Shown here: one piece after another, positions 1 to 11,440 of the stretch | Position numbering within the stretch: position 1 is the stretch's first letter | Layout of the letters: every line of letters starts with the position of its first letter | Assembly: GCA_025716855.1 (NCBI GenBank) | Contig: JAIXMQ010000080.1 | Coordinates: 39,199-103,198 of the forward strand | Direction: 5' to 3' | Source: Pilaira anomala | Lineage: Eukaryota > Mucoromycota > Mucoromycetes > Mucorales > Mucoraceae | DNA length: 64,000 bases | The notes under the pieces: model-generated | Databases searched by the model: none | Told to the model about the DNA's origin: nothing | Seen by the model: the letters and a program-made list of their open reading frames with translations, nothing else | Position numbers and translations under genes: made by a program

Positions 1-760
1 AATTTATATGACAAACGCAAGAAAACATTTATTTTGAGGAGGAAGGGAAACTTTACTTCTGCAACCAAAAAAAAACCCCCCTACCTAAATCAATGCTCAA
101 TTTTTATCATATCGTTTGTGCTGATTATATATACAATAGCTTCTATTACTAATATGGTTAACTGGAATCCTCCATACGACAATGATAAGAGGGTGCAACT
201 ATTACATGAAAGCTTACATCATATCCTACAAGAGCCTCATTATTCTCTTGTTAATTACAAAAAAATAGACACTGGGCGAATCCACAAAGAAAGGAAAAAT
301 TGTCTCTAATTGTGCCAAAGGAGTCTTATTTTTTTCTCACACACCGCAAAAACAGTTTTTTTTTTTTTTTTTTTTTTTTTTTGTCTCTTTCTTTATCTTT
401 TACATATGTCAAGATGAATATTTTTTTAACGCTACAGCCTTAATATCTTCTTTGACCACCACGAACGCTATATAGACAAGAGATTGTTTCAGGAATTAAA
501 TAACCTCGAAACCTGTATAGTACATCATACATGTTGTCAGTGGTAAGATAGTTATATTATAGCTCTAATACCTTTATCACAAAGATGTAATTAACTGTCT
601 AATAAATCTCAATATTAAATTCTCTTTTTGGTACAGATTGCATGTATTGGGCGGAGAGGATATTCCGTCCAAGCCCGTTGATGGTGAGGTAGCCGTTAGC
701 GAGCGAAGCTGGTTCTAAAAAAAAAAAACTAGTACTGGTGAAAGAAAATGTTGCTCAAAT
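1..760. other. Intergenic DNA at window edge
   Basis: I see no convincing gene. A 91-codon open frame at 34-309 has one hydrophobic stretch (about residues 23-40) but no recognisable domain, and it is not supported as a gene. A 25-base T tract lies near 356-381, and dispersed repeat copy A follows it (annotated separately). The stretch at 640-715 is somewhat more GC-rich than its surroundings and may be transcribed, but I cannot assign it. Confidence 0.5.
440..615 (+). repeat. Dispersed repeat family, copy A
   Basis: This segment shares a series of collinear blocks with about 9,790-9,950 (copy B) and 55,355-55,490 (copy C), all on the plus strand. Shared blocks include a T/C-rich leader with TCTTCTTT, a GATTGTTTCAGGAA-like block, an ACATGTTG block, a TTATCA block and GTCTAATAAATCTCAA. 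Spacing between blocks is similar in all three. Each copy lies upstream of a broken or short open frame, which suggests the 5' region of a multicopy or mobile gene. Identity is moderate, so these are old copies. The comparison was made by eye. Confidence 0.6.
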
Positions 761-1192
761 GTGGTGCTCAGATGTGGTGCGCGTATATTTCACCTACAAC
801 AATGTACCGTTGAAGATTCAAATGGTTGTAAGACTTTTCTTGATCACTTGGTCTTGGATAAGGCATCGGAAATGGCCAATGAAATGATAAACAAACTGAC
901 CATTTCCAGATTATCTAATAATCCGATCAACTATAAGCCAAGTTCGTGCAATTCGTACAAAATTCCATACACCCGATGCGTATCTGTTGTGTCGCAGCTC
1001 CAGACCTCTTACAGCATTGGGCATGAGCCAGACATGCTCCTTATTTACCATGTCAGAGTTCCTGCATGTACCATCTTTCGTACTATAGCAGTAGCTGTAA
1101 TAAAAGATGGTATGGTTGCCAAATTGAAAAGAGAATCGATTGAAGAAATTCGATTGTTAGTTATGCTTTGGAACCACAAAGAATATATTTGA
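761..1192 (+). CDS. Unknown short protein or gene remnant
   Basis: An open frame of 143 codons lies downstream of repeat copy A. Its composition looks coding rather than like the surrounding homopolymer DNA, with mixed residues and a long segment free of low complexity at about residues 15-125. I recognise no domain, signal peptide or membrane segment. The start is not certain: a GGTGCGCGTAT block just after it also occurs near repeat copy B at about 9,981, so the gene may begin upstream in a lost exon. After the stop, a different frame continues with coding-like sequence to about 1,320, which suggests a frameshifted remnant of a longer gene. It is either a decayed member of a repeat-associated family or a small orphan gene. 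Confidence 0.3.
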   Translation: MVLRCGARIFHLQQCTVEDSNGCKTFLDHLVLDKASEMANEMINKLTISRLSNNPINYKPSSCNSYKIPYTRCVSVVSQLQTSYSIGHEPDMLLIYHVRVPACTIFRTIAVAVIKDGMVAKLKRESIEEIRLLVMLWNHKEYI

Positions 1193-2498
1193 CAAGATTG
1201 CTGACCTTTTTAGTGAAGGAAGTTCCAACTGTGTATTATTGGAAACTCCAGCCTTAATCAACACTCGGAAGAACTTGCAAATGTCCTTAAACCGAACATG
1301 ACAAGCGCCAATGACACCGTTTAGAAGTATATTGGTAATACATTCAATACCTTTGCATGAATAACTTGCTCGGCTCCGGTCATGTATTCTGTATATGTAG
1401 CACCATTAAAGAAATAAAATTCGAGATATTTAACGTATAGTGTTTTGGTAAACGCTATGTAATACGAACGTTTTTACAGTTTTTATAGTGTTGGTTTGAA
1501 ATATATATTGTTTTGGTTTGATGAATCATTTGAAGCTTGAAGAATCGGTTTAATCTGTATAGAGAGAAAGATCGGATAGAATGTTATGCAAATAATAATT
1601 TATTTTAATTTTCTATCATAATTCATATTTTGATTTCGGTTGAAATGGTTTCCATTTAGCTATATAATATATGTAATAAAAACAGAGAAGTTTGCTATTG
1701 GCTCACAATATCAGCAGAGATTCTTTTTAAGATTTTCGAAGTCAACTAACAATAAATATTATGCCGAAGATATCCAATCAATTGTGCATGTTTGGGAGTG
1801 TCATGTACTCTATCACCCTAAATATTTTAAAGGTTGGGAAGGATATACATAGATAGAAAGAATAAATGATTAACGTATCTTAACTCATTAGATTCTCCGT
1901 TATTATTACTGAGGAGGTGTTCTGAGACACTGAGCGTACTTGGATTACCTATGTCTCGACGATAAAAAGCATGGGTAAACAAATACTCGCCCAACAAGCT
2001 ACCATACATTTCGATGGACAAGCTATTAAAAAGAAAATGATAACAAAATTCGTTTTCAAATATATTGTGATTACATTTACACTCGTTTAATGATTAAAAA
2101 TTGAATATAAGTATAGATGTTTTTTTTTGTAGGATGAGGTAACGTAACCAGTTAACTTGTTATTCCCCATACAGCTATAACTTTTAAACGCTTGAATAAA
2201 AAAAGTGAAAAATAATCGAACTTTTTTTTTCTTCTTCTCTCAATCTGATAATATTATATACTTCCACAGGTGAGAGAGTTCGGGAACTGTCAATTTTACA
2301 ATAGTTAATCTTTGCGGGTATAATTCTAGGGTTTTCCGCTAAACTCTTTTTATCGCATTCAATTTTATCATACGATTTTTTTTTTTTTTTGTGCAGGTCG
2401 AATATTAAATGTCTTATTTCTGATTATCAGGCGATATTTTATTGCTGTACGAGCGATTTGTTTTTTTATTTTTGATTGGACGACATAATTTATTGACT
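1193..2498. other. Intergenic DNA
   Basis: No supportable gene. The first 130 bases may be a frameshifted tail of the preceding remnant. Short open frames at 1,640-1,852 (plus) and 1,827-2,021 (minus) overlap each other and have no recognisable content. The rest is AT-rich with poly-T runs near 2,223 and 2,378. The last part probably carries the 3' end of the minus-strand gene that stops at 2,499. Confidence 0.5.
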
Positions 2499-3194
2499 TT
2501 AATTCTTTTCGAAAAAACCTTTACGTTTTCTTAAACGTCTAAACTTCTTTTTTGTTGTATGTGTTGTTGATTTAGTAGTAGTAGCAGCAGCAGCAGCAGC
2601 AGCTGATTTGAGTTTTTCATCACATAGAAAATCCAATTTTTCTTGCATGGCAGTTAAATAGTCGGCAATTTCATCGTGATTATTATTGTGATTTAAAAAA
2701 TAGGATGGGTCTACTTCAACAGTTAAAGTAGTTGTGCTTGCAGGTTGAACAGGTGCTAGAGTTGGAGGTTCAAATGGCCTCAGTGTAGACAAATATTGCG
2801 CAACATGTTCCTCCGCTAATAATTAATTAGTTTCTACCAAGTCGTTTTATTTGATATAATAGTAAAACTTACAATAGCTTGTATCTTCTTCTTTTATTTG
2901 ACCTACTATATCGCCTACTAAAAAAGGTCGAGGTATAGAAAGTCCAAGTAATGGTCGATGTAAAGAATAAAAGGCATTATGAGCAAACTCTGTCACAGGA
3001 ATATTTACAACTGGCATAAACGAAGGTATAACAGGCGCACGAGCCTTTTTTTCTTCGGTTGTCTTTTCTTTCTTATCGTTGTTATCATTGTTGTTATTAC
3101 AAGAAGAAAAATAAAATCTCTTTTGTAACTGTTGTTCTTTACTACAAATTTGTTTAATAAGACTTGATCTAGTCCAAATGGTCTTGAGACTCAT
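2499..3194 (-). CDS. Putative mitochondrial protein, 212 aa, two exons
   Basis: Exon 1 is 3,194-2,873 and exon 2 is 2,815-2,499. They are joined by a 57-base GTAAGT...TAG intron in phase 1, giving 212 residues. The first 30 residues are rich in K, R, S and hydrophobics with no acidic residue before about position 20, then RFYFSS. This looks like a mitochondrial presequence. A low-complexity N/D/K/E stretch follows, then a conserved-looking core with FMPVVNIPVTEFAHNAF and SLHRPLLGL. The C-terminus has an alanine run (GCA repeats near 2,585-2,602) and ends in a basic KKKFRRLRKRKGFF segment. The RPLLGL core faintly recalls the Pet20/Sue1 family of fungal mitochondrial proteins, but I cannot confirm that. 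I chose the start at 3,194 over an upstream in-frame Met because the presequence begins there. Its 5' end lies 125 bases from the clathrin stop codon. Confidence 0.65.
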
Positions 3195-3318
3195 TATTAT
3201 TTTTGTCTTTTTTGAAATAAAAATAAAAAGAAAAAAGCGAGAAAAAAAAAAGTGAGAGATAAATTTAATTATATATTTTGAGAATGGGGTTTTAATTAGT
3301 GGTGTAAATATAATAGCT

Positions 3319-6300
3319 TTAGAAACCACCAAATTGGTTAGGGGAGAAAGATGCGCCAGTCATCATTGGGGATTGTTGAGACATCATACCACTACCAGGT
3401 GCAGTTAACATGAGAGGGTTACCCATACCACCCATAGGAGCTACAGGAGCTAAAAAAAAAAAATAATAAAAAGGTCAATCACTTGTAATCAGATATAAAA
3501 ATTATGACTTACCATTTTCATTGGTTGTTTCTTGTTTAGTGACCTTTTCTTTAAGTTCAGACATTTCTTTATCAAGAGTAGAAATCTTTGTAAATTGTTC
3601 TCTCATAGTATTAATCATATAAGGCATAGCAAAGTCATTCAAACCATGTCTCCAAGATAATTCCATAACCTTATCAGGTCTCATCAAATCATAACATGTA
3701 TAAAGCATAGCAGCAAAACATTCACGTTTGCCTACTTCAATAAAGTATTCCAAGAGCTCTTCAGCAACTTCACGATCCTTTGATTCTGCAGCAGTTTCCA
3801 TTGCATCCTTAAATAATCTATCTTCTTTAGAAAGAGCAATAGATTGTCTCCATCTTCTATTTCTCTTATAAAGATGTGCAGCAATACGACGGAATTCAAG
3901 TAAGTCATGCTTTTCTAAACGTTTAGCAAGGTCAACAGGATCAATGTTATCATGACGATCAATTGAATCACGCAGTGCTTCAAAGTCTTCTTCTTCGATA
4001 TAGAGTTCGTTTAATGCTGTATTTACATCCTTGTTGTTTGTATCTTGAACAGAGATCAAATATTGTTTGATTAAAGGAATATTATCAGACTTTTCAAAGA
4101 TTTGAACTACACGAGAATGCTTAATACGAGGTACAAGTACTGAAAGTAAATCGTTCAATAATAAAGGTTGTTCTGCAAGATAGAATTTGAGTGCCTTATA
4201 ATATAATTCAATGTTTGAAACCTTGACAATAATTTCCTTGAATGCACTGTGTTCCCATGAATCAACAGAATGTTCCATCATTGCTGTAACTGCATTATCA
4301 TATTCATCGTAATTAACATAAAGGAAAACAAGTTCACGCCATAAATGTACTTCAGCACAAGCACGAATGACCTTGGGCATATTAATACGAGATACATAAA
4401 GCTTAAGATGTTCCATCATTTGATCAGGTGCATATTTGCTGTAAAGAATAGCAAGTTCAGTAAACATACCCATATGAGCTCTTTCTAAACCTAAACCAGC
4501 TTCCAACAACTTGATGATTTCTTCAAAGTAACCATTCTTTTCATAAGTCTTTACAAGATCATCTAATTCTTCAGCATGAACAACAATATGGAGACCGCAA
4601 ATTTGAGCTAAACGGAATTCACGTTGTTGAATACATTCTGCGTTTACTTCCTTCCAGACCTTGGTAGAGTTTGCCTTACGAGCACAATCAACAGCACCTT
4701 GATAATCCTTCAAGTGAACCAAAGTTTGTGCCAAACTAGCATAGTTGGAGATACTTGAATACAAGATCTTGGCTGCTTCATACATACCACCACGGAAACA
4801 ACGATCACCTACTTCTTGAATTTGTGCAATGTTAGGACTAGCCAAAAAGTCTTCTAAATCAGCTAAACGATCGGTCTTGGCGAAAGCATATAATAATTCG
4901 GTTTCAATATAGGGTTCACGAGATTGTTTACGAGCCATTTGTAAGTAACGTACAAGATCTTCAAACTTGTTATCCATAGAAGCACTACTTGTGACTTCCA
5001 TGTAGTTTGACATATCATTTGCACGAATATAAGAATCAATAGCATCCTTGACACGCATTTGATCTAATTGTGCCTTTGCAAGTTTACTCCAAACTTCAGG
5101 CTTATCAGAACGTTCAGCAAACTCATAAGCACGATCAAGATCACCAATCTTTTCAATCAAGACATCAATTGCGTTAGCATCTACGTTATGTTTCTTATAG
5201 ATTGCAAAAGCTTCTTCAAATAAGTTTTCACCAATACAAACTTCTGCTACATCCGATGCATCAAAGTTATCAAGACGATTGATATAGTCCATAACACGAG
5301 AGGGATCAGCTTTAACAGCGGTAAAGATTAACAAGTTTTGAAGTGTCTTATTATCATTGAACGCACTGTTCTCTAAGACAATCTTCTCCAAGAGTTCAAT
5401 CAACTCATTGGGTAAATTGGCAGTCATAAAGGCCTTGACGGTACTTGAGACATCATCAGGATCAGTACATTCGGGAAGTGCAGTAGCTACAATTTGATCA
5501 ATTAATTCACGACGATGTTCATTGGATTCAACAAGGACAGAACCCCAAAGAGCTTGATCACGACGATGAACCAAGTAGCGTGCTTGATGTTTGAACATAC
5601 TGTTTTCAGTAGTGATATGAATTAATTCATAATCACATTGTCCCTTTTCATAACAAATATAAGCTAAATAAGGGTCTCTCTTTTCACAGTATTTACCAAT
5701 CACACGAGGATTATAGAATTCATTTTCCTTGAGGAAAGGTTCAGGGTTGTTGTTGGTATCAATATAAATCTTGGCTAAAGCATTATAAACCTCGGGATCT
5801 GTACTACCAGCAGTTACACGCATATTCAACCAAGGTAACAATAACTTGAGTCGATTTCTTTGTTCTACTTCTTCACAAAGTTTATCTACAGGCAAATCAC
5901 CTTGAACTGACATAAGCAAATTCTTGATAGTATCTTCATCACAGCCAACATCAAGAAGACCACCAATCACTTCAGGTGTACGAGCAGGGTTGACCTTTTG
6001 AACATAAGTTTCAATAAAGTTTTGTAAATTGTTATGATAAAGATAAAGCACAAGATCATGAACAAAGTTATAGCGATCACAAACAATAATCAAAGGAAGT
6101 TGATCACTTAATTTTGCTTCCTTCAAGAAATTCTTGACCTTTTCAGGATCATAATAGGTACTTTCACGACAGATACGTTCTGCTTCACGAACATTACCAG
6201 TACGACAAGCGGCTTGAATGTACTTGAAATGAACTAATGGGTCTTGACTGACATTCACAATAGATCCAAGGTAATAATAAAGTCCTTCATTACTCTTGAA

Positions 6301-8910
6301 AGATTCAAATAAATCAATCAAGTTGTGAGGTTGAAGTTGTTCACTGTACTTGATCGCAATTTGAACGACAATTTGTAAGTTTTGACGAAGATTTTGTGTA
6401 AGCATCTCCTTTAAACATTCCAATGTTTGTTCAACTGAGAGGTTACCAAAGTAATTGACAAGGTAGTCTGCAGACATCAAGTGAGTGTAAGGAATAATAC
6501 GCTTAATATCGTGAATATCGGTATAATGTTCAAGGGCCTATTTATCAAAAAAAAGAGGGAGGGGGGGGGAGTTAATATTGTGTGCCGTTCAATCTATTAC
6601 TTCTATATTATAACTTACACGTTGGTATAAACCAGCCTTTTCACACAAGTTACCAATAACGACATGATCATAATGAGTAACGATACCAGTACCTAAGATA
6701 GCATCAGCAACTTGAGGAGCATGTACCAAATTCATTTCAAGTACACGAGTTTGAAGAGCAGCATCTTCTTCTCTATCACCCTTCAAGTAATCCAAAAGGA
6801 AAGAAGTAGCTTGTTGAATCATATTTTGAGATTGGAAGACATCCACAACCTTCTCAGGTTCAATCAATGGACCATTTTCATCATTGACAAGTGCAGTAGC
6901 AAATTCAGCCGCCTTTTCAGGTTCAGTACGAGCAATATTATAAAGCAAAGAAGCATAATCAGGAGAATAACCCACAGTCTTTGCATAAGCCAAGATCTTA
7001 TCGTATTGACGGTTATCAGCCATACATAAAACTACCTTATTAGGAACCTCGGCACGTAAATATACGGATAATGCTAAAAGTGAATCGTATTGCTTGACAA
7101 AGTCACCAAGTTCTTCACTACATTGTAATTTATCTTCCTTGAGCCATTTCTCTAAAAGTGGCTTACGGTTTTGTTGAAGAATAGGTTTAGCGAGTTCAAT
7201 CGATTCAAACTTATTGAGGACGCCCTTTTCGAGAAGTGTACCAAAGTATTGTAAAATAGGTGGAAGTTGGTTGGGCGTGGGAGGAATTTGTCTGAACTTT
7301 TCAATAGTAGCTGCAGTACGAAGAATACCCTGTAATGAAATGTATTATTATCTTATTGCAATTTTTTTTTTTTTTACATATATATATATATATCGTATTA
7401 TACTTACTCTGGGGGAGTTGGCGGCTACTTTAGCTGCTTCTCCAAAGGCACCGGTACTAAATAATTGGTTGAAACGATTTACATATAAATCATCGGCGCC
7501 AGAAAGGCCACCACGAGAAGCCAACTTGAATGCTAATTCTGTGTTTTGCAAGTTGTTGATAATATAAGGAATAATATTTTGTTCGTCAAGAGAAACAGAA
7601 AGTACCTAATAAACAAATGAGTTTTCTCTCTCTTGCACACACACACACACTTTCTCTCTCTTATTTAAATGTACTTACTTGTCCCTTCTTGTTTACACCA
7701 ATGATACCAGAAGTAGGATCATATTCAGCAGTAACAAAGATAGTTTCACTACTGATTCTGTTCATGTAAATACAAGAACCAGTTTCAAGATCATAAAGAT
7801 GAATAAAACCCATTTTAGTGACCAAGAAGATGACGCCATATTTATGACTGATTTGCATAGCTACAGGGAAGTCAGAAGCAGCCTCAGGGGGGAAGAAGAC
7901 TTCAACGGCCTTCTTTTGATAAGGAGGGTTGCCTTCTTTATGATCTACTTCGATAATTTGAAGCTAATTATAAAGTTAATAAAAGAAATAAAAAAAAAAA
8001 TGGATCTGAGTTCTATTTTACCTTTGCACTTCCGTTTGCAGAACGAACAGCAAAAGTAAATAATTTTGTAGGAGCAGGAGCGTTTTCTAAAGTGAGGTCA
8101 GCAAAGGCAGCAGCATGACCTTCAATAGGTTGACTGACACCACGTTCCTTGGAATAAAGTTGCATAGAACCAGCAACACGGTTATCCTTTGCAGAGATAC
8201 CAACAAGTACAAACCATTTTTCATCAGATGAAGCACGCAAGTTAATAATTTGACATCCTGATAAACTAGCATGTCTTTCAAAGATACGAGCAGGTGCAGA
8301 TTCTCCTTCAATAGACCAACGGTAAACGTATTGCTCTGTGACAAGACCAATTGTTTTGTTATCCAACCATTTCCAGAATACTATTTCTTCCGTCATCATG
8401 TGTGACTTGAGCTTCGTCTTTAATTCGAGGTTGAATACTTGAAGTTGTCTTTGGGCTGATAAAATAAAATAAAAATAAAAATGTTGATAAATACTTGATT
8501 TAATAAATTGCGTTAATTATATTTGTTTTGTTTTTTTATACCTTTAAGGGCCATCACTTTAGCTTTAGGATGCATAATAACAGAGTCAGCGGTAATAGGA
8601 CGACGAGTAATTTCATTGTTGTTGGCCAAGTCGATAATAACAACTTGGTTTTGACTATTGACTTGTTCACGAACACAAATAAATCTATCCGACTCCATAG
8701 TTAACGTATTGAACCCAATGCTAGCTGCATTGACGCCAAGGTTTTGCAACTAGAAAAATGATGAATTAATTAGTTACTTTCTTAAGATGGTGAAACTCTC
8801 TTTGAAGTTTCGACTATTTCTCTCTCTCTCTTCATCTTTTTTTTTTTTTTTTTTTTTTTTTCACTTACTTGAGCATGTTCTTGAAATTTGATTGGAAGTT
8901 GTTCTGCCAT
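3319..8910 (-). CDS. CHC1: Clathrin heavy chain
   Basis: This gene makes the heavy chain of the clathrin triskelion, the coat of vesicles budding from the plasma membrane, trans-Golgi and endosomes. Eight exons can be joined in phase: 8,910-8,869; 8,749-8,542; 8,455-8,022; 7,963-7,679; 7,605-7,408; 7,329-6,619; 6,537-3,513; 3,449-3,319. They give 1677 residues, the usual family length. The N-terminus [14 protein letters not shown] begins the seven-bladed propeller, which runs to about residue 330 over exons 1-5. Next comes the linker, then the long alpha-helical zigzag of clathrin heavy chain repeats, mostly in the 3-kb exon 7. The C-terminal trimerisation region ends at residues near 1640, followed by a Met/Gly/Pro-rich tail ([11 protein letters not shown], stop at 3,319). 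Introns crowd the 5' end. Nothing looks broken, and the gene should be essential or nearly so. Confidence 0.97.
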
Positions 8911-9789
8911 CTTTTTTCGTAACTATTTAAATAAAAAAAGAAAAAAAAAAGGGAAACCCAGAGAAAGAGATGGTGAGCTATTTTACGCTTTTGAACAGGA
9001 TATTCGGGTTTTTGTTTCTGTCTTTACCTAGATGAGTTTTTTTTTTTTTTAAATGTTCTTATTTCTCAAATATCACTACAAATAATACTGTAGATAAAAA
9101 TTATACGAAAGGACACGAAGAAAAAGGGTAACAGGCGGATCTTTTTTTTTTTTTTTTTTCTCGTTGTTTTTTCATTTAGGAAATCTCATTCACCACGTCA
9201 TCTAATGGTGTGAAATATTTAACCGGAGTGTAAAGAAAGAAAAAATGTAATAAAATGTCTTTGCTGGCAAATAAGCCCAATTTCTAATGAAAGTGGCTGG
9301 TTGTAGATCTTGGGAACATGAAAAAAGTAAACATATGCTTGGAAAAGGATCTCCCCGAGATTACATAATTCCCTTTAATGAATTAAAATTTCTTTATATT
9401 TCCCCATTTTTTTTTTTTTTTTTAATTTGAAAGTTAAAGGATTACATAATATTTCCAGAAAAAAAAAAAAATCTTGGAGGAATATAATGTTGTGTTACTC
9501 AATTTTTTTCAGCTTCTAAAATGTAGAGATACTATACACACTCAACATTGAAAGTCAATTCTATTACTTTGCTTATCGAAAAACAGTACAAATAATAATA
9601 TGTATAACTAAGGGAAAACATAATTATGCTATGCACTATTAATATTCACATTTTTTTTCAAGGGGAAAGATACGCGCACCATATTTTTTTCACACGCCAT
9701 ATTCAAACAAGGTTTTTTTTTTTTTTTTTTTTATATATATAAATCACTCTTTTAAAATGAATCTTCACACCTCGCCGTTGCCCTCTTGA

Positions 9790-9950
9790 TTTCTTCTTTA
9801 ATTACATACGTCTCTACTCAGACAAAGGCTTGTTTCAAGAAACAAATAACTTTGAGACCTATATATAAAACATGTTGCCAGAGTTGATAAATCATATCAA
9901 AGCTTTAAAATAGTTTTATCAAGAAGTGTTTTATTGTCTGATATAAAATT
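9790..9950 (+). repeat. Dispersed repeat family, copy B
   Basis: Same family as copies A (440-615) and C (55,355-55,490). Visible matches include TTCTTCTTTAATTAC, a CTTGTTTCAAGAAACAAATAA block corresponding to the GTTTCAGGAATTAAATAA block of copy A, ACATGTTGCCAG, TTTTATCA and ATTGTCTGATA. As in copy A, GGTGCGCGTAT follows within about 50 bases of the repeat's end, after a poly-A tract. Confidence 0.6.
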
Positions 9951-9989
9951 AGTAGTATCTGTAAAAAAAAAAAAAGTATGGTGCGCGTA

Positions 9990-11440
9990 TTTATTCCCTT
10001 TTAAAAGAGGATATAGCGTTAAAATGAGCAAAACACTCTTTACAACACATGAGTATGACTTTACTCGAGGAGTACAAAAAAAAAAGTTGAACTTAAAAAC
10101 GACGCTAATGATTGCTGACCAACTAGTAGTTTTCTTTTCTAAATAAATATCTATATTATATATGTATATACAGAGATAGAGGTTTCAATGCAACAATACG
10201 TCAAAAAAAAAACAGACCCAACTCAAGTATAATTTTTTTTTTTTAAAAAAATCTACTTTTTATCCCTGTAACTGTGATAATACAAATAAAATCCTGAATA
10301 TGCGGTACACTTGATTGGCACAATTATATTTCTCTTCAGTAAAAGCCTTACCACGATAGCATTGGATATCGAGTAATTTTCTGGATGTAAATATTTGCCA
10401 TCCTATTTTGAATTATACAACCGTATCAAGGAATTCATGAAATGTCTCTTTATTTGGATATTTTTAGCGACAAATGATTAAGCCATTTGTTGGGATACAG
10501 TGATTGAAGAGCTCCTTCGTTTAAAAACACATCCCTTTTTTTTTTTTATCTCTCTACTTCAATCGAACAAAAAAAAAAGTTGCACCTGACTTTTCTGGAT
10601 CTGTGTATACCAAGCGATACAATTGAGAAGATCTCAAGTGTCATTGGAATGTTGTAAAAATGTGACGATCCACTTTACAATACTTTATTGCAAAAATTTA
10701 CCAAATGAAAAAGTCCTTGGAAGTTGAATATTACGCGTTTTTTTTTTGAAGGCGATAGTTATTTATGCCTGAGCAATCTTTCTATTAAGGTGATGCTTGA
10801 TTTACTTACAATACGCAGCATCAACCATACCAAAAAATATGTATTTCTTTTGACGTACAAGATTGAAGATTTTGATGAAATTTTAGTGTGTATAAGGGTA
10901 TACTTAAATAATGCTGTGAGTGGGTCCAAGACATGTGAATTTAGGGTATATCGACTCCATTGAAAACACCAGGAGAACAACAATCCATCATGGATCTCGA
11001 AAACGAATTGTTACGAATTGACTATGCTCTAAAAGTATAACAGATTTTGATCTACCTCAATGAGAGCGTGGTGGCTGTCAGAGATCGACGATGGTAATGA
11101 TTCGATCACTCTGCAGTATCAATACTGATTTTTGTAGAATTTGATATTTTGAAGGAAGAACTTGAGCGCTTTAGAGTCAACGAATGGATTTATCAAACGA
11201 TTCAATGATGTCGCCACGATTTTTACAAGAATTTACAATGACTTGTCCTACAGAAGAGACTTTACTGTTGTTCTCATTTAGATATTCTCATTTCGACATA
11301 TAATGAACTGAAATCATTTACAATCAAGCAAATAGACTATGTATGAATACGCTCTTGGTTGTCTTGAAGCAATCTCTTTATTATTAGCGCGAAATCTCAA
11401 TTCATTACAACTGGTGGGAGTATATATTCTGCATAATATG
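9990..11440 (+). pseudogene. Decayed coding stretch of unknown family
   Basis: Downstream of repeat copy B the plus strand shows pieces of coding-like sequence interrupted by stops and frame changes. One piece (10,724-10,963) gives 79 codons. Further fragments near 10,985-11,040 and 11,140-11,210 read as acidic, helix-like peptides such as MDLENELLRIDYALKV. No domain is recognised. Its position after the same repeat as the remnant at 761-1,192 suggests both come from one repeat-associated gene family. It could also be chance coding-like composition. Confidence 0.25.

Noticed and set aside
34..309. 91-codon open frame with one hydrophobic stretch
   Set aside because: No domain, no gene context, begins near the window edge, and includes homopolymer-derived K and P runs; not supported as a gene.
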